Assembly (NCBI GenBank): GCA_900112995.1
Contig: FONU01000006.1
Coordinates: 88,947-152,946 of the forward strand
Direction of reading: 5' to 3'
Source of the DNA: [Lactobacillus] rogosae
GTDB lineage: Bacteria > Bacillota > Clostridia > Lachnospirales > Lachnospiraceae
DNA length: 64,000 nt
A program made the translations under genes and the position numbers. A model generated the notes under the pieces. That model saw only the letters and a list, made by a program, of their open reading frames with translations. It searched no databases and was not told where the DNA came from. Position 1 is the stretch's first letter, and the number at the start of each line of letters is the position of its first letter. Of the stretch, positions 37,746 to 47,722 are shown in pieces.

Positions 37746-39656
37746 TTAATTAGATGAAGCTGTGCCTGCTGGTATCCCATCAACTGTTAATTCATCAGGA
37801 CTTGAACTTGTATCCTCATATTCGTCTGAGGCATCCTTGTATACATTCATATATGGAAGAAGCTTTTCAAGTATATTGTGTGTAAGTGTAAGCACATCTG
37901 CTGAACTTCCTGATGTTCCTGTAGTTCCATATGGCTCATCAATAACTACATATATTGCAAACTTAGGATTTTCTGCTGGTGCGTGTCCTATAAATGATAT
38001 AATCCACTTGTTATCCTTTCTATCACCCTTCTGGGCTGTTCCTGTCTTACCAGCAACTGAATATCCTGTAACGCCTGCTTTCTTGGCTGTTCCTTCTTCT
38101 ACTGTATTCTTAAGATATCTTCTTAAAAGCTTTGATGTTGAAGCTGTAATTGTCTGTCTTACAAGATTAGCCTTATATTCCTTTACAACTTCACCATTGG
38201 CTGATTCAATTCTCTTTACAATATGTGGCTGGTAAAGCATACCACCATTAATAATCGAACAATATGCCGCCATCATCTGCATCATATTAACATTAATAGT
38301 CTGTCCAAATGAATTACAAGCCGCATCAATAGTTGTCATACGGTCACCATATACGATACCTGTTGTCTCACCTGGAAGATCTATTCCGGTTATCTTTCCA
38401 AATCCAAACAATGACTGGTAATATGCAAATCTGCTGTTACCCATCTCAAGTGCAAGATGAATCATATACGGGTTGCAGGAATTCATAAGTGCCTGCTCAA
38501 CTGTAAGTGAACCATGTGAACCTATTGTACTGAACACATGACACTTTAATTTATAATCAGCTACAGTTTCAAAGCCCTTGCATACATATGTATCCCCATC
38601 CTTTACAACACCTTCCTCCAAAGCTGAGGCTACCGTTACTGGTTTAAATGTTGAACCTGGCTCATAACTTTCTGATACACAATAATTAGTCCATAAAGAA
38701 TACAGGTTATTTCTGTATTCTTCATCAGACATATCTTTAATCTCCTCATCTGTATACATACCAGTTAATTTTCTTGGATCATTAAGATTAAAGGTTGGAT
38801 AACTAGCCATTCCAAGTATCTCACCATTAGATGGGTCTGCCACTACTACTGCTGTATTCTTTGAAGGCTTTTCTTCATTATATTCTAATATGCATTTCTC
38901 AATAATCGACTGTACATTATAATCAAGTGTTGTAACTATATTATTGCCATCAACAGCATTTTTCTGTGTCTCTGTAACCTCAAGACCTTCATCTACATAG
39001 CTGTATGTTGTTCCATTAGTACCAGTTAATTCCTCATCATATTGGCTTTCAATTCCAAGCTCACCACCATTAGTGGCACTTGCAAATCCAACAACATCAC
39101 TTGCAAATGTTCCAAGAGGATATTTTCTTATATAACTGTCCTCAAACCATACACCTTTAATATTCTTTCCCTCAGTTGAGTCTGCCATAAGATTTTTAAA
39201 ATCAGCTATCTGATCTGTAGTAAGGTTTGATAAAAGCTTCTGATACCTGCTCTGTGAATTCTCACTCACCTTTTGCTCAAGCTCACTTCTGTTTAAATTA
39301 AAATATTTACAAAGAGCTGATAATGTAGGTTCTTTATATTCTCCGTCTGAAAGCATAAGCTTGACATCTAATATAAGATTATATACTCTCTCACTGTATG
39401 CAAGCACAGTTCCATCACCAGTTAATATCTGACCTCTCTTATAAGGTAGTTCTGTTGATGTATATGTCTGGTGGTCTAACACTGCCTTGGCATATGTCTC
39501 TCCGTGTGTATAATTAATTCTGAATACCTGTCCACCTAATGCCATAAGAATTACTACTACCATTACAAGTGCAACCATTCCTTTGGTGTGAACACGTTTA
39601 AGCATAACTTTTTTTCTTCTGTACTTATTCTTTTTTAACTGTTCATCGCTTACCAT
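37746..39656 (-). CDS. Class B penicillin-binding protein (FtsI/PBP2-like)
   Basis: A septal transpeptidase. The 636 residues have a basic start, a membrane anchor at about 28-46, the dimerisation domain (LPYKRGQILTGDGTVLAYS), and a transpeptidase domain with EPGSTFKP (serine nucleophile), SCNPYM and AGKTGTAQK, all intact. The C-terminus is acidic and Ser-rich after residue 605 and lacks PASTA domains. ATG at 39656 follows AGAGG. Its place between ftsL and the SpoVD-like gene supports FtsI as its role. Confidence 0.92.
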   Translation of the reverse strand: MVSDEQLKKNKYRRKKVMLKRVHTKGMVALVMVVVILMALGGQVFRINYTHGETYAKAVLDHQTYTSTELPYKRGQILTGDGTVLAYSERVYNLILDVKLMLSDGEYKEPTLSALCKYFNLNRSELEQKVSENSQSRYQKLLSNLTTDQIADFKNLMADSTEGKNIKGVWFEDSYIRKYPLGTFASDVVGFASATNGGELGIESQYDEELTGTNGTTYSYVDEGLEVTETQKNAVDGNNIVTTLDYNVQSIIEKCILEYNEEKPSKNTAVVVADPSNGEILGMASYPTFNLNDPRKLTGMYTDEEIKDMSDEEYRNNLYSLWTNYCVSESYEPGSTFKPVTVASALEEGVVKDGDTYVCKGFETVADYKLKCHVFSTIGSHGSLTVEQALMNSCNPYMIHLALEMGNSRFAYYQSLFGFGKITGIDLPGETTGIVYGDRMTTIDAACNSFGQTINVNMMQMMAAYCSIINGGMLYQPHIVKRIESANGEVVKEYKANLVRQTITASTSKLLRRYLKNTVEEGTAKKAGVTGYSVAGKTGTAQKGDRKDNKWIISFIGHAPAENPKFAIYVVIDEPYGTTGTSGSSADVLTLTHNILEKLLPYMNVYKDASDEYEDTSSSPDELTVDGIPAGTASSN

Positions 39657-39689
39657 AAGTACCTCTTATTATATTATTTTACCTGAATA

Positions 39690-40208
39690 TTAATTGCTTT
39701 CAGGAACATCTTTATACTGCTTTACATATTCGCTCTCTTTAGAATCGTATGTAATAACCTGCTTCTTTTCTGGATACACCATTCCTAATTCATTAACTGC
39801 TGTATCATATATAGCATCATAATCTATGCTTGCATTAATATCTGACTCTAATACGTCATTATTCTCCTTTAATGTGCTAAGCTCGCTCTTTAACTCAGCT
39901 ATCACATCTGAATTAGTCTTAGCTGTTGCCTGAACATTAAGGTACTGATAACATATAAAGAAGACAACTGCAGCAACACTCGCAACTGCAACTGTATACA
40001 TAAGATTGATCTTATTATTGCGTCTTATCTGCTTCTGTCTCTGCCTTCTTATTTCTCTGTTGATTTCCTTCTGTGTCTGCTGGGATTCATCTGGGGTTTT
40101 AAGTGGTTCAGCGATATTTAATTGTCTTACCGCACTACCATATTCATACGGCACTTTGCTTACATTTCTTGAATTTCTTCTGTACTCTGCTCTACTTCTC
40201 TTTTCCAC
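39690..40208 (-). CDS. ftsL: FtsL-like septum protein
   Basis: A bitopic protein of 172 residues with a long basic cytoplasmic region (QRQKQIRRNNK), a membrane segment at about 70-90, and a short coiled coil (VIAELKSELSTLKENNDVLESDI), the FtsL/DivIC architecture. Sequence similarity in this family is low, so the call rests on architecture and position between rsmH and the PBP genes. The start is a GTG at 40208, preceded by GGGAGG; it begins 16 bases after rsmH ends. Confidence 0.82.
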   Translation of the reverse strand: MEKRSRAEYRRNSRNVSKVPYEYGSAVRQLNIAEPLKTPDESQQTQKEINREIRRQRQKQIRRNNKINLMYTVAVASVAAVVFFICYQYLNVQATAKTNSDVIAELKSELSTLKENNDVLESDINASIDYDAIYDTAVNELGMVYPEKKQVITYDSKESEYVKQYKDVPESN

Positions 40209-40224
40209 TTTACACTACCTCCCA

Positions 40225-41160
40225 TTATACCCTTTCAAATACTCTTAACTTAGAACTCTTTGATCTGCTATTTTCATTAATCTCTTCATCTGTTGGAACT
40301 ACAGGCTTTCTTGTAATCACCCTGCCCTTCGGTACTTTACCGCACACACACGCAGGAAAGCTTGGTGGACAGGTACAAGGATTCTCGTTATTCCTAAACC
40401 TTGTCTTTACTATTCTGTCTTCTAAAGAATGAAATGTTATTATACAAAGTCTTCCTTCTGGCTTAAGCCTGTCAATCATCATATCTATGGAATTCTCTAG
40501 CACTTCCAATTCTTTATTAAGTTCAATTCTTATAGCCTGATAAGTTCTCTTAGATGGATGTCCACCTGTCGCCCTTACCTTCATAGGTATAGCTGCCTTT
40601 ATAATATCGTTAAGCTCAAATGTTGTCTCAATTGGCTTTTCCTGTCTTGCAGCCACTATATGCTTAGCTATATTCTTAGCAAACCTGTCCTCACCATAAT
40701 CTCTTATTATTCTGTAAAGATCAAATTCGCTGTATTCATTAACAATATCTTTAGCTGTAATCTCCTGTCTTTGATCCATTCTCATATCAAGTGCTGTGTC
40801 CACATTATATGTAAACCCTCTGTCAGCCGCATCTAACTGATATGATGAAACACCCAGATCCAGCATAATTCCATCAACTTTATCTATTCCTAACTCATCA
40901 AGGACTTTGTCCATATTACAGTAATTATTTCTTACGATTGTAACCCTGTCCATATATGGTTCTAATCTCTTACTTGCTGCCTTTATGGCATCTTCGTCCT
41001 GATCTATTCCTATCAATCTTCCACCCTCGGAAAGTCTTCCTGCGATTTCGTATGAATGTCCGCCGCCGCCAAGAGTTCCGTCAACATATATGCCATCGGG
41101 TTTAATATTCAATTCATCTACCGTCTCATATAAAAGAACTGACTTATGCTTAAACTCCAT
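40225..41160 (-). CDS. rsmH: 16S rRNA (cytosine-1402-N4) methyltransferase RsmH
   Basis: Methylates C1402 in the ribosomal P site. The 311 residues start [11 protein letters not shown], carry the SAM motif [40 protein letters not shown] and [10 protein letters not shown], and end with [14 protein letters not shown], a cysteine stretch common in this family. The length is normal. ATG at 41160 follows AAAGGAG, 36 bp after mraZ. Confidence 0.97.
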   Translation of the reverse strand: MEFKHKSVLLYETVDELNIKPDGIYVDGTLGGGGHSYEIAGRLSEGGRLIGIDQDEDAIKAASKRLEPYMDRVTIVRNNYCNMDKVLDELGIDKVDGIMLDLGVSSYQLDAADRGFTYNVDTALDMRMDQRQEITAKDIVNEYSEFDLYRIIRDYGEDRFAKNIAKHIVAARQEKPIETTFELNDIIKAAIPMKVRATGGHPSKRTYQAIRIELNKELEVLENSIDMMIDRLKPEGRLCIITFHSLEDRIVKTRFRNNENPCTCPPSFPACVCGKVPKGRVITRKPVVPTDEEINENSRSKSSKLRVFERV

Positions 41161-41196
41161 ACTAATCTCCTTTCCGCCTGCTATATCAGCAATTAA

Positions 41197-41634
41197 TTAT
41201 ATGGTGAATCCCAGACTGTCCATATTCTCTGCGACCTCGTCCATATTGTCATCATAATTGCTTATACTGTCATTCCAGCTTTCTTTACTCCATATCTCTA
41301 TCCTGCTTCCAACACCTACAAATACTACATCCTTCTGTAACGAAGCAAACTCTCTTAATACAGATGGTATAAGAATTCTTCCCTGCTTGTCTAATTCGAC
41401 ATCTGCTGCTCCTGCAAGAAAGAATCTTGTAAATGTTCTGGCATTCTTATTAGTAAGAGGCAGTGTCTTAAGCTTCTCCTCGAATCTCTGCCACTCTTCA
41501 TTAGTGTATACAAATAAACAGTTATCAAGTCCCTTAGTGATAATAAAATTATCCCCAAGGCTTTCGCGGAACTTCGCAGGAACGATTATTCTGCCTTTGG
41601 CATCTATTGTATGTCCATATTCGCCCATAAACAT
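41197..41634 (-). CDS. mraZ: Transcriptional regulator MraZ
   Basis: A ring-forming regulator of the division cluster. The 145 residues contain two SpoVT/AbrB-like halves: [22 protein letters not shown] at the start and [20 protein letters not shown] near residue 80. The start at 41634 gives the canonical MFMGEY N-terminus and follows AAAGGAGG; a longer in-frame start at 41739 runs through the operator. Four CCACTT boxes with exact 10-bp spacing lie just upstream, so it very probably represses itself and the genes behind it. Confidence 0.95.
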   Translation of the reverse strand: MFMGEYGHTIDAKGRIIVPAKFRESLGDNFIITKGLDNCLFVYTNEEWQRFEEKLKTLPLTNKNARTFTRFFLAGAADVELDKQGRILIPSVLREFASLQKDVVFVGVGSRIEIWSKESWNDSISNYDDNMDEVAENMDSLGFTI

Positions 41635-41655
41635 AGCAATCGTTCCTCCTTTCCC

Positions 41656-41691
41656 CCACTTGTAACCACTTGCTACCACTTTTCTCCACTT
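41656..41691 (-). promoter_or_regulatory. MraZ operator: four AAGTGG boxes
   Basis: On the minus strand AAGTGG occurs at 41656, 41666, 41676 and 41686, exactly one per 10 bp, between the mraZ promoter and start codon. Direct repeats of this kind are the known target of MraZ in Mollicutes and other bacteria. Confidence 0.85.
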
Positions 41692-41699
41692 TGAGAACA

Positions 41700-41728
41700 A
41701 TTCTATACTGATTTTGTGCAAAATACAA
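41700..41728 (-). promoter_or_regulatory. Promoter of mraZ and the division cluster
   Basis: TTGTAT (41723-41728), 17 bp, TAGAAT (41700-41705) on the minus strand. The transcription start would fall at the first MraZ box, which fits repression. Confidence 0.65.
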
Positions 41729-41860
41729 GTGTTTTCCACTAATTTATAAAATTTTTTTAAACTTTTGCACTATATTATGCCCGTAAAATATACAATCATA
41801 TGTATATACACATAAAAATAGTAATTTTAACACTCACACCATCTGATTGTATGTAATTAG

Positions 41861-41889
41861 TTGAGCTTTAGGAAAAGATATGTTAAAAT
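41861..41889 (+). promoter_or_regulatory. Promoter of ychF
   Basis: TTGAGC (41861-41866), 17 bp, TAAAAT (41884-41889) on the plus strand, about 75 nt before the start codon. Confidence 0.6.
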
Positions 41890-41968
41890 ACAGGTTGCGT
41901 TACTGCGTATATTTACTAAACATAAATCTGCATATGATACACATTTATGTTGGAAATGAGGAGAATAT

Positions 41969-43066
41969 ATGAAACTTGGAATAGTTGGTCTTCCTAATGT
42001 TGGAAAGAGTACACTTTTTAATTCTTTAACTAAGGCTGGAGCAGAATCAGCCAATTATCCATTCTGTACAATAGACCCTAATGTAGGAATTGTTGCCGTA
42101 CCAGATGAAAGACTTGATAAGCTTGCAGCACTTTATAATTCAGCAAAGATTACACCTGCCGTTATCGAATTCGTTGATATAGCTGGTCTTGTTAAGGGTG
42201 CTTCTAAAGGTGAAGGTCTTGGTAACCAGTTCCTTGCTAATATAAGAGAAGTTGATGCAATCGTTCACGTTGTCAGATGTTTTGAGGACTCTAATATTGT
42301 TCACGTTGATGGTTCTGTCAACCCTGTAAGAGATATTGAGACAATCAACCTTGAATTAATCTTTTCTGATATGGAAGTTCTTGAAAGACGTCTTGCTAAG
42401 CAGAAGCGTGCTTCCTACAATAATAAGGACATTGCTAAAGAATGTGACCTTATCGAAAGACTTCTTAAGTTCCTTGAGGCTGGTAATCTTGCCAAGAACT
42501 TTGAATGTGAAGATGAAGACGAAGAATCATTTATGAGAGAATACAATCTTCTTACAAGCAAACCTGTTATATTTGCTGCAAATGTATCAGAAGATGACCT
42601 TGCCGATGATGGTGCTAACAATGAATATGTACAGAGTGTACGTGAATATTCTAAAAAGGATAACTGCGAAGTATTCGTTATATGTGCACAGATTGAACAG
42701 GAAATCTCAGAACTTGATGATGATGAAAAGAAAATGTTCTTAGAGGACCTTGGAATTAGTTCTTCTGGTCTTGATAAGCTTATCGCTGCAAGCTACAGAA
42801 TATTAGGTCTTATAAGTTACTTAACTGCTGGTGAGACAGAGACAAGAGCCTGGACAATAACTAACGGAACTAAAGCTCCTGGTGCTGCAGGTAAAATCCA
42901 CAGCGATTTCGAGAGAGGCTTTATCAAAGCAGAAGTTGTCAACTATAAGGATTTACTTGACTGTGGCTCTTATACTAAAGCCAAGGAAAAAGGTCTTGTA
43001 CGTATGGAAGGGAAAGACTATGTTGTTAAAGACGGCGATGTAATATTATTCCGTTTCAACGTATAA
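41969..43066 (+). CDS. ychF: Ribosome-binding ATPase YchF (Ola1 family)
   Basis: A translation-linked ATPase of the Obg group. The 365 residues begin [20 protein letters not shown] (G1) and have [22 protein letters not shown] (G3), a helical insert, and a C-terminal TGS domain with [31 protein letters not shown]. The expected G4 NKxD is replaced in this family, which prefers ATP. ATG at 41969 follows GAGGAG. It is a single plus-strand gene, divergent from mraZ and convergent with rpe, ended by the terminator at 43172-43210. Confidence 0.97.
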   Translation: MKLGIVGLPNVGKSTLFNSLTKAGAESANYPFCTIDPNVGIVAVPDERLDKLAALYNSAKITPAVIEFVDIAGLVKGASKGEGLGNQFLANIREVDAIVHVVRCFEDSNIVHVDGSVNPVRDIETINLELIFSDMEVLERRLAKQKRASYNNKDIAKECDLIERLLKFLEAGNLAKNFECEDEDEESFMREYNLLTSKPVIFAANVSEDDLADDGANNEYVQSVREYSKKDNCEVFVICAQIEQEISELDDDEKKMFLEDLGISSSGLDKLIAASYRILGLISYLTAGETETRAWTITNGTKAPGAAGKIHSDFERGFIKAEVVNYKDLLDCGSYTKAKEKGLVRMEGKDYVVKDGDVILFRFNV

Positions 43067-43171
43067 TAATATTAGTACATTAATAATTATATATTTATAA
43101 TAATATAAGTTCTACAAGTCAGATAATATAGGATTTGTTCCAACTTCTGAACTTCTGACAAAGAATTATAT

Positions 43172-43210
43172 AAAAGATGGTGGCACGAATTAACGTGTCA
43201 CCATCTTTTT
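43172..43210 (+). terminator. Terminator of ychF
   Basis: AAAAGATGGTG (43172-43182) pairs with CACCATCTTTT (43199-43209), with an inner CACG/CGTG pairing, and a T-run follows on plus. The minus strand also has a run of T, so it may serve rpe as well. Confidence 0.88.
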
Positions 43211-43227
43211 ATCTACAGGACATAATT

Positions 43228-43887
43228 TTAATATGTGCTCATTATCTCCTTAAATCTCTTAACATTAGCTCCTGCATCATTCTTAAACACAGCCGAACCT
43301 GCAACTATTACATTAGCTCCAGCTTCAAGCACTGATACGAGATTTTCTATATTAATTCCACCATCTATCTCAATATCTACGTTATCAAGACCTTTTTCTA
43401 TAAGCTTTGCTTTAATCTGCTTAACCTTTTCTAATGACTCCGGTATGAACTTCTGTCCGCCAAAGCCAGGATGAACGCTCATAACAAGCACCATATCCAC
43501 CAATGAAAGATAAGGCTCAATAGCCTTTACTGGTGTCTCTGGATTAAGTGTAATAGCTGCTTTGACACCACATTCCCGTATCTTTTCAATTGTGGCAACA
43601 ACATCTTCGCACGCCTCAACGTGGACAGTTATTATATCCGCACCACATTTTACAAATTCTTCTATATAACGGATTGGTTCTTCGATCATAAGATGAACAT
43701 CAAATACTCTGCTTGTACAGCTTCTTATTGATTTGATAACAGGCATACCATAGGAAATGCTTGGAACAAACCTGCCGTCCATGACATCAATATGTATATA
43801 CTCTGCTCCTGCTTCATCAATTGCTTTAATATCTTTCTCAAGATTTTTAAAATCTGCTGATAATATTGAAGGTGATAATATAGTCAT
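43228..43887 (-). CDS. rpe: Ribulose-phosphate 3-epimerase
   Basis: Interconverts ribulose-5-phosphate and xylulose-5-phosphate. The 219 residues begin LSPSILSADF and contain HIDVMDGRFVPSISYG, VFDVHLMIEEP, MSVHPGFGGQKF and IEIDGGIN, all active-site strands of the TIM barrel. The start at 43887 follows GAGG with six-base spacing; an in-frame ATG 12 bp upstream overlaps that ribosome site. It is the last gene of the priA-to-rpe operon, as is usual in Firmicutes. Confidence 0.97.
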   Translation of the reverse strand: MTILSPSILSADFKNLEKDIKAIDEAGAEYIHIDVMDGRFVPSISYGMPVIKSIRSCTSRVFDVHLMIEEPIRYIEEFVKCGADIITVHVEACEDVVATIEKIRECGVKAAITLNPETPVKAIEPYLSLVDMVLVMSVHPGFGGQKFIPESLEKVKQIKAKLIEKGLDNVDIEIDGGINIENLVSVLEAGANVIVAGSAVFKNDAGANVKRFKEIMSTY

Positions 43888-43974
43888 TATATTCCTCATT
43901 TCTGTGTAATTAATATTATTTAACCTATACAGCCAGCCCTGGCATATAGATAATCAATTATCGCTAATCTATAA

Positions 43975-44850
43975 TTAATATTTCTTCTTGTTCTTTACCT
44001 CGTCATATATCTCTACATAACTTGTATAACGTCTTCTGCTTATTAATCCTGCCTCAACCGCTTCCTTAACCCTGCAGTCAGGCTCATTAATATGAACACA
44101 GCCATTAAATCTGCACTGCCCTTCATATTCACTGAATTCCTCAAAATAAAATCTTATCTGTTCCTTTTCAAGTTCTGGAATATTAAGAGATGTAAAGCCC
44201 GGCGTGTCGCATATATATGTAGCATCGCTCACATTAAATATCTCCGAATGTCTTGTTGTATGCCTTCCTCTTCCAATCCTGCTCACATCACCAGTTGCAC
44301 TCACTTCCTGCGGAAGTATAAGATTGGTAAGTGACGACTTGCCAACACCTGATGGTCCAGCTAATATTGTCGTCTTTTTCTCAAGTGTCTTAAGAACTAT
44401 GTCTATTCCTTTATTATCATAAGTACTTATAAATATGACTTTACAGCCACATTTTTCATATATGTCAGAAAGCTCTTCTAATGTGTCATCTTCTGCCAGA
44501 TCTATTTTGTTAAACACTACAACTGTAGGCACATTCTGATAATCCATCATCATTATAAATCTGTCCAAAAGATTATAATTAGGTTCTGGTGATTTTACAG
44601 CAAATATTACCATAGCCTGATCTATATTCGCAGAAGCTGGTCTTATAAGCTCATTCTTTCTTGGAAGTATCTGTATGATATTACCTGTCATCTTATCGTT
44701 ATCTATTATATCTATAATAACATTATCCCCGACAAGCGGCTTTATCTTTTTATTCCTGAATATTCCTTTTGCCTTACATTCATATATACCACAGGATTCT
44801 ATATGGACATAATAAAATCCTGCAATTCCCTTTATTATCTTTCCCTGCAT
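43975..44850 (-). CDS. rsgA: Ribosome small-subunit GTPase RsgA
   Basis: A late 30S maturation GTPase. The 291 residues have an N-terminal OB fold, then circularly permuted GTPase motifs in the order NKIDLAEDD (G4), GPSGVGKSSLTN (G1), GRHTTRH and DTPGFTSLNIPE (G3), and a C-terminal zinc site CRFNGCVHINEPDC. The length is standard. ATG at 44850 follows AGGAAG, 15 bases after pknB. Known substrates of PASTA kinases include RsgA-type GTPases, which makes the pairing here meaningful (family knowledge). Confidence 0.96.
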   Translation of the reverse strand: MQGKIIKGIAGFYYVHIESCGIYECKAKGIFRNKKIKPLVGDNVIIDIIDNDKMTGNIIQILPRKNELIRPASANIDQAMVIFAVKSPEPNYNLLDRFIMMMDYQNVPTVVVFNKIDLAEDDTLEELSDIYEKCGCKVIFISTYDNKGIDIVLKTLEKKTTILAGPSGVGKSSLTNLILPQEVSATGDVSRIGRGRHTTRHSEIFNVSDATYICDTPGFTSLNIPELEKEQIRFYFEEFSEYEGQCRFNGCVHINEPDCRVKEAVEAGLISRRRYTSYVEIYDEVKNKKKY

Positions 44851-44865
44851 AAGACTTCCTATACT

Positions 44866-46860
44866 CTAATTGCTTGTATTGCCCGTTCCTGTATTAGAAC
44901 TGCCATTGCCACTTGATGTATTGCTTCCACTGCTATTGCCCGATGTGTTAGAACCACTATTATTGCCGTTACTATTGCTATTGCCGTTACTGTTGTTATT
45001 GCTGTTACTATTACTGCTGCCTGAACCTGATGCTGTAGTAGAAGTTGTTGAGCTTGTATAGTGGCTTACATATATAGTTATAGTTGTTCCAGACTCTACA
45101 GTGTCACCACCAGAGTAAGGTGTCTGTGAAGTAACAGTACCATATGATGCCTTAGATGAAGTCTCATATTTTACTGATACCTTAAGCCCGGCTGCCTCGA
45201 TAGACTGATTGGCAAGGCTTTCTGTCATTCCTATTACATTAGGAACTGTGGCTTTAGTTACCTGCTTTCCACGGCTTACTTCTATTGTAACTGTTGTACC
45301 TTCTGTTACTGTTCCAGATGGGCTGTATTTAACAACCTTTCCGGCTTCTACTGTACTGCTGTATACATAATCAACAGAAACGACAAGATTAACATTTTCA
45401 ATAAGCTCTTTTGCTTCTTCTTCTGTCTTACCCTTTACATTAGGAACTGTGACATTCTTAGTTTCCCTGCCACTGCTTATTGTAAGAACAATCTGTGAGT
45501 TCTTCTCAACCTTAGAACCACCTACATTGCCCTGGTTTATTACACTGTTCTCTGCAACTGTATCTGAACTCTGTGTCACGGCTTTATAGCCAAGACCAAC
45601 TTTATTAAGTGCACTTATTGCATCGTCCTTAGTCATTCCAACTACATATGGTACTGTAACCATATCTGATGCCTTTGAATTGCCAGACACAGCAGTTGTA
45701 ACCTGATTAGAAGCCTGACTGTTATTGTTAGATGAACTCTTGCCGCTTCCTATAAGCTTTACAACAACAAATATTGTGATAATAAGAATTATAACTGCAA
45801 TTCCTATACCGATACATTTCATAATAAGCTCTAACTTATCATTACTCTCATCATCAATATCGTTATCATCTTCCTCCTCATCTATATTATCATCAATATC
45901 TGCAAATGTATCCTCACCTAATAAGCCGTCATCTTCTTCCTGCTCATCTATATCCTCATCATCTGAATCAGTCTGTGCATAGTTATCATTAACTGATGTA
46001 TCATACATAGGAGCAAGCTTTACAAAATCGTCCTCCGGCATAACAAGTGACTTCTTTAAATCTACTATAAGGTCATAGGCAGACTGATAACGCCTGTCTG
46101 TCTTCTTCTGTGTACATTTAAGAACTATCTTATCAACACTTACTGGTATTCCCTCAACAAGCTGAGATGGTGCTGGTATTGTATCCTGAATATGCTGTAC
46201 AGCTACTGATACTGCTGTATCTCCGTCAAATGGAACTGTTCCAGTGAGCATTTCAAATAATGTAATACCAAGTGAATATATATCACTTCTCTCATCCGAA
46301 TAGCCGCCTCTTGCCTGTTCTGGTGATATATAATGTACAGACCCCATAGAAGCTGATGTATTAATTGTTGCTGTTGAAGCTACCTTGGCAATACCGAAAT
46401 CAGTAACCTTAACCTTGCCCTCTTTAGATATAATTATATTCTGTGGCTTAATATCCCTATGGACAATATTATGTTTATGAGCTGCATCCATACCATTAGC
46501 TACCTGTATAGCAATGCTTACAGCCTCTTTATATGGAAGTTTGCCTCTCTTTTCAATATACTTCTTAAGGGTAACTCCCTCAACAAGTTCCATAACTATG
46601 TAATATATGCCATTCTCAACACCGACATCATACACATTTACAACATTAGGATTAGTAAGTCCGGCAGCTGACTGGGCCTCAGCCCAGAATTTGCTTACAA
46701 ATGTCTTATCCTGGCTAAATTCTGACTTCATAACTTTAATTGCAACATATCTGTTAAGCTTGTGGCATTTGGCTTTGTATACATCTGCCATTCCGCCTGT
46801 ACCAATCTGTTCAATTATCTCATATCTGTCAGCTAAAAACATTCCTTCTCTTAACATCAT
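44866..46860 (-). CDS. prkC: PASTA-domain Ser/Thr protein kinase (PrkC/Stk1/PknB)
   Basis: A membrane kinase that senses muropeptide fragments. Of 664 residues, 10-265 are the kinase domain (GTGGMADVYKA, AIKVMKSE, HRDIKPQN, VTDFGIAK); a very acidic linker follows (about 300-345); one membrane segment lies near 352-374; three PASTA domains span about 395-590 (VTVPYVVGMTKDDA, VTVPNVKGKTEEEA, ATVPNVIGMTESLA). The last 65 residues are almost only Ser, Asn, Gly and Thr. The start at 46860 follows AGAGAGG. It is paired with phosphatase stp upstream. Confidence 0.96.
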   Translation of the reverse strand: MMLREGMFLADRYEIIEQIGTGGMADVYKAKCHKLNRYVAIKVMKSEFSQDKTFVSKFWAEAQSAAGLTNPNVVNVYDVGVENGIYYIVMELVEGVTLKKYIEKRGKLPYKEAVSIAIQVANGMDAAHKHNIVHRDIKPQNIIISKEGKVKVTDFGIAKVASTATINTSASMGSVHYISPEQARGGYSDERSDIYSLGITLFEMLTGTVPFDGDTAVSVAVQHIQDTIPAPSQLVEGIPVSVDKIVLKCTQKKTDRRYQSAYDLIVDLKKSLVMPEDDFVKLAPMYDTSVNDNYAQTDSDDEDIDEQEEDDGLLGEDTFADIDDNIDEEEDDNDIDDESNDKLELIMKCIGIGIAVIILIITIFVVVKLIGSGKSSSNNNSQASNQVTTAVSGNSKASDMVTVPYVVGMTKDDAISALNKVGLGYKAVTQSSDTVAENSVINQGNVGGSKVEKNSQIVLTISSGRETKNVTVPNVKGKTEEEAKELIENVNLVVSVDYVYSSTVEAGKVVKYSPSGTVTEGTTVTIEVSRGKQVTKATVPNVIGMTESLANQSIEAAGLKVSVKYETSSKASYGTVTSQTPYSGGDTVESGTTITIYVSHYTSSTTSTTASGSGSSNSNSNNNSNGNSNSNGNNSGSNTSGNSSGSNTSSGNGSSNTGTGNTSN

Positions 46861-46876
46861 TAAATTACCTCTCTGC

Positions 46877-47596
46877 CTATGGTTCAATTAAAATCACTGA
46901 TATGTTATCTCTGCCACCATTATCATTGGCCCTGCTTACAAGCCTTTCTGCGGCTTCCCTGATATCGTGGCTGCTCTTTATTATATGAAATATCTCCTGG
47001 TCTTCTAACATATTAGTCAATCCATCAGAACACATAAGTATCATATCTTCCTTTTTAAGATCAACTGAAAACATCTCGGCTTCGACGGTGTCATAGCCAC
47101 CTATTGCCCTTGTGATAACATTCTTTTTCTCATGGGTTCTTGCAGCTTTTCTGTCAATTTCGCCCCGCTGTACCATTTCTTCCACCCACGAATGGTCTCT
47201 TGTAATCTGGATTATATCTTCTCCGATTACATACAATCTGCTGTCACCCACATTGGCTACTCTTAAAGTATTGTCAAATATGCTGGCTACCACTAATGTA
47301 GTTCCCATTCCATTATATTCTTCCGACTCGCCTGCCTTTCTAAGAAGCAGTGTGTTGACAAGCTTAATGTTATTATCTATTGTTGCTAAAGGATCTTTGC
47401 CTTCTGACTCTTTTAATAATTCAACAAGCGTTTCAACTGTATATCTTGACGCTGTGTCACCAGCTTTATGTCCTCCCATACCGTCTGCCACAATAAACAG
47501 ATTAGGCAGACACCCTATATCATCAAGCTTTGCATAGACATAGTCCTGATTGACATTTCTTTCAATTCCTACATCTGTTGTTGCAAATGCGTTCAT
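46877..47596 (-). CDS. stp: PP2C-type Ser/Thr phosphatase (Stp/PrpC)
   Basis: Removes phosphates placed by the PASTA kinase. The 239 residues show the PPM motifs in order: TDVGIERNVNQD, IVADGMGGHKAGDTAS, NVGDSRLYV, CSDGLTN and NGGRDNISVILI, with all metal aspartates present. I chose the ATG at 47596 because GGAG lies six bases upstream; the in-frame ATG 12 bp earlier has no ribosome site. It ends 16 bp before prkC. Confidence 0.96.
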   Translation of the reverse strand: MNAFATTDVGIERNVNQDYVYAKLDDIGCLPNLFIVADGMGGHKAGDTASRYTVETLVELLKESEGKDPLATIDNNIKLVNTLLLRKAGESEEYNGMGTTLVVASIFDNTLRVANVGDSRLYVIGEDIIQITRDHSWVEEMVQRGEIDRKAARTHEKKNVITRAIGGYDTVEAEMFSVDLKKEDMILMCSDGLTNMLEDQEIFHIIKSSHDIREAAERLVSRANDNGGRDNISVILIEP

Positions 47597-47673
47597 TTCA
47601 TTCTCCATCCATTCTTTAATGTATCAGTTTTACTATTAATGAATAGTATCCCATATCAATATATATTATCATA

Positions 47674-47720
47674 CCAGCTATAAAAATGCGACATATTTCA
47701 GCCACTTTTTATGCAGCTGG
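47674..47720. other. Bulged hairpin in the rlmN-stp gap
   Basis: CCAGCT (47674-47679) and AGCTGG (47715-47720) are extended by ATAAAAA/TTTTTAT after a small bulge. It directly follows the rlmN stop. There is no T-run outside the stem, so processing or partial pausing is more likely than termination. Confidence 0.55.
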
Positions 47721-47722
47721 CT

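Noticed and set aside
44870..45061. Leucine-rich frame on plus
   Set aside because: It is the complement of the Ser/Asn/Gly tail of the kinase, and has no ribosome site.
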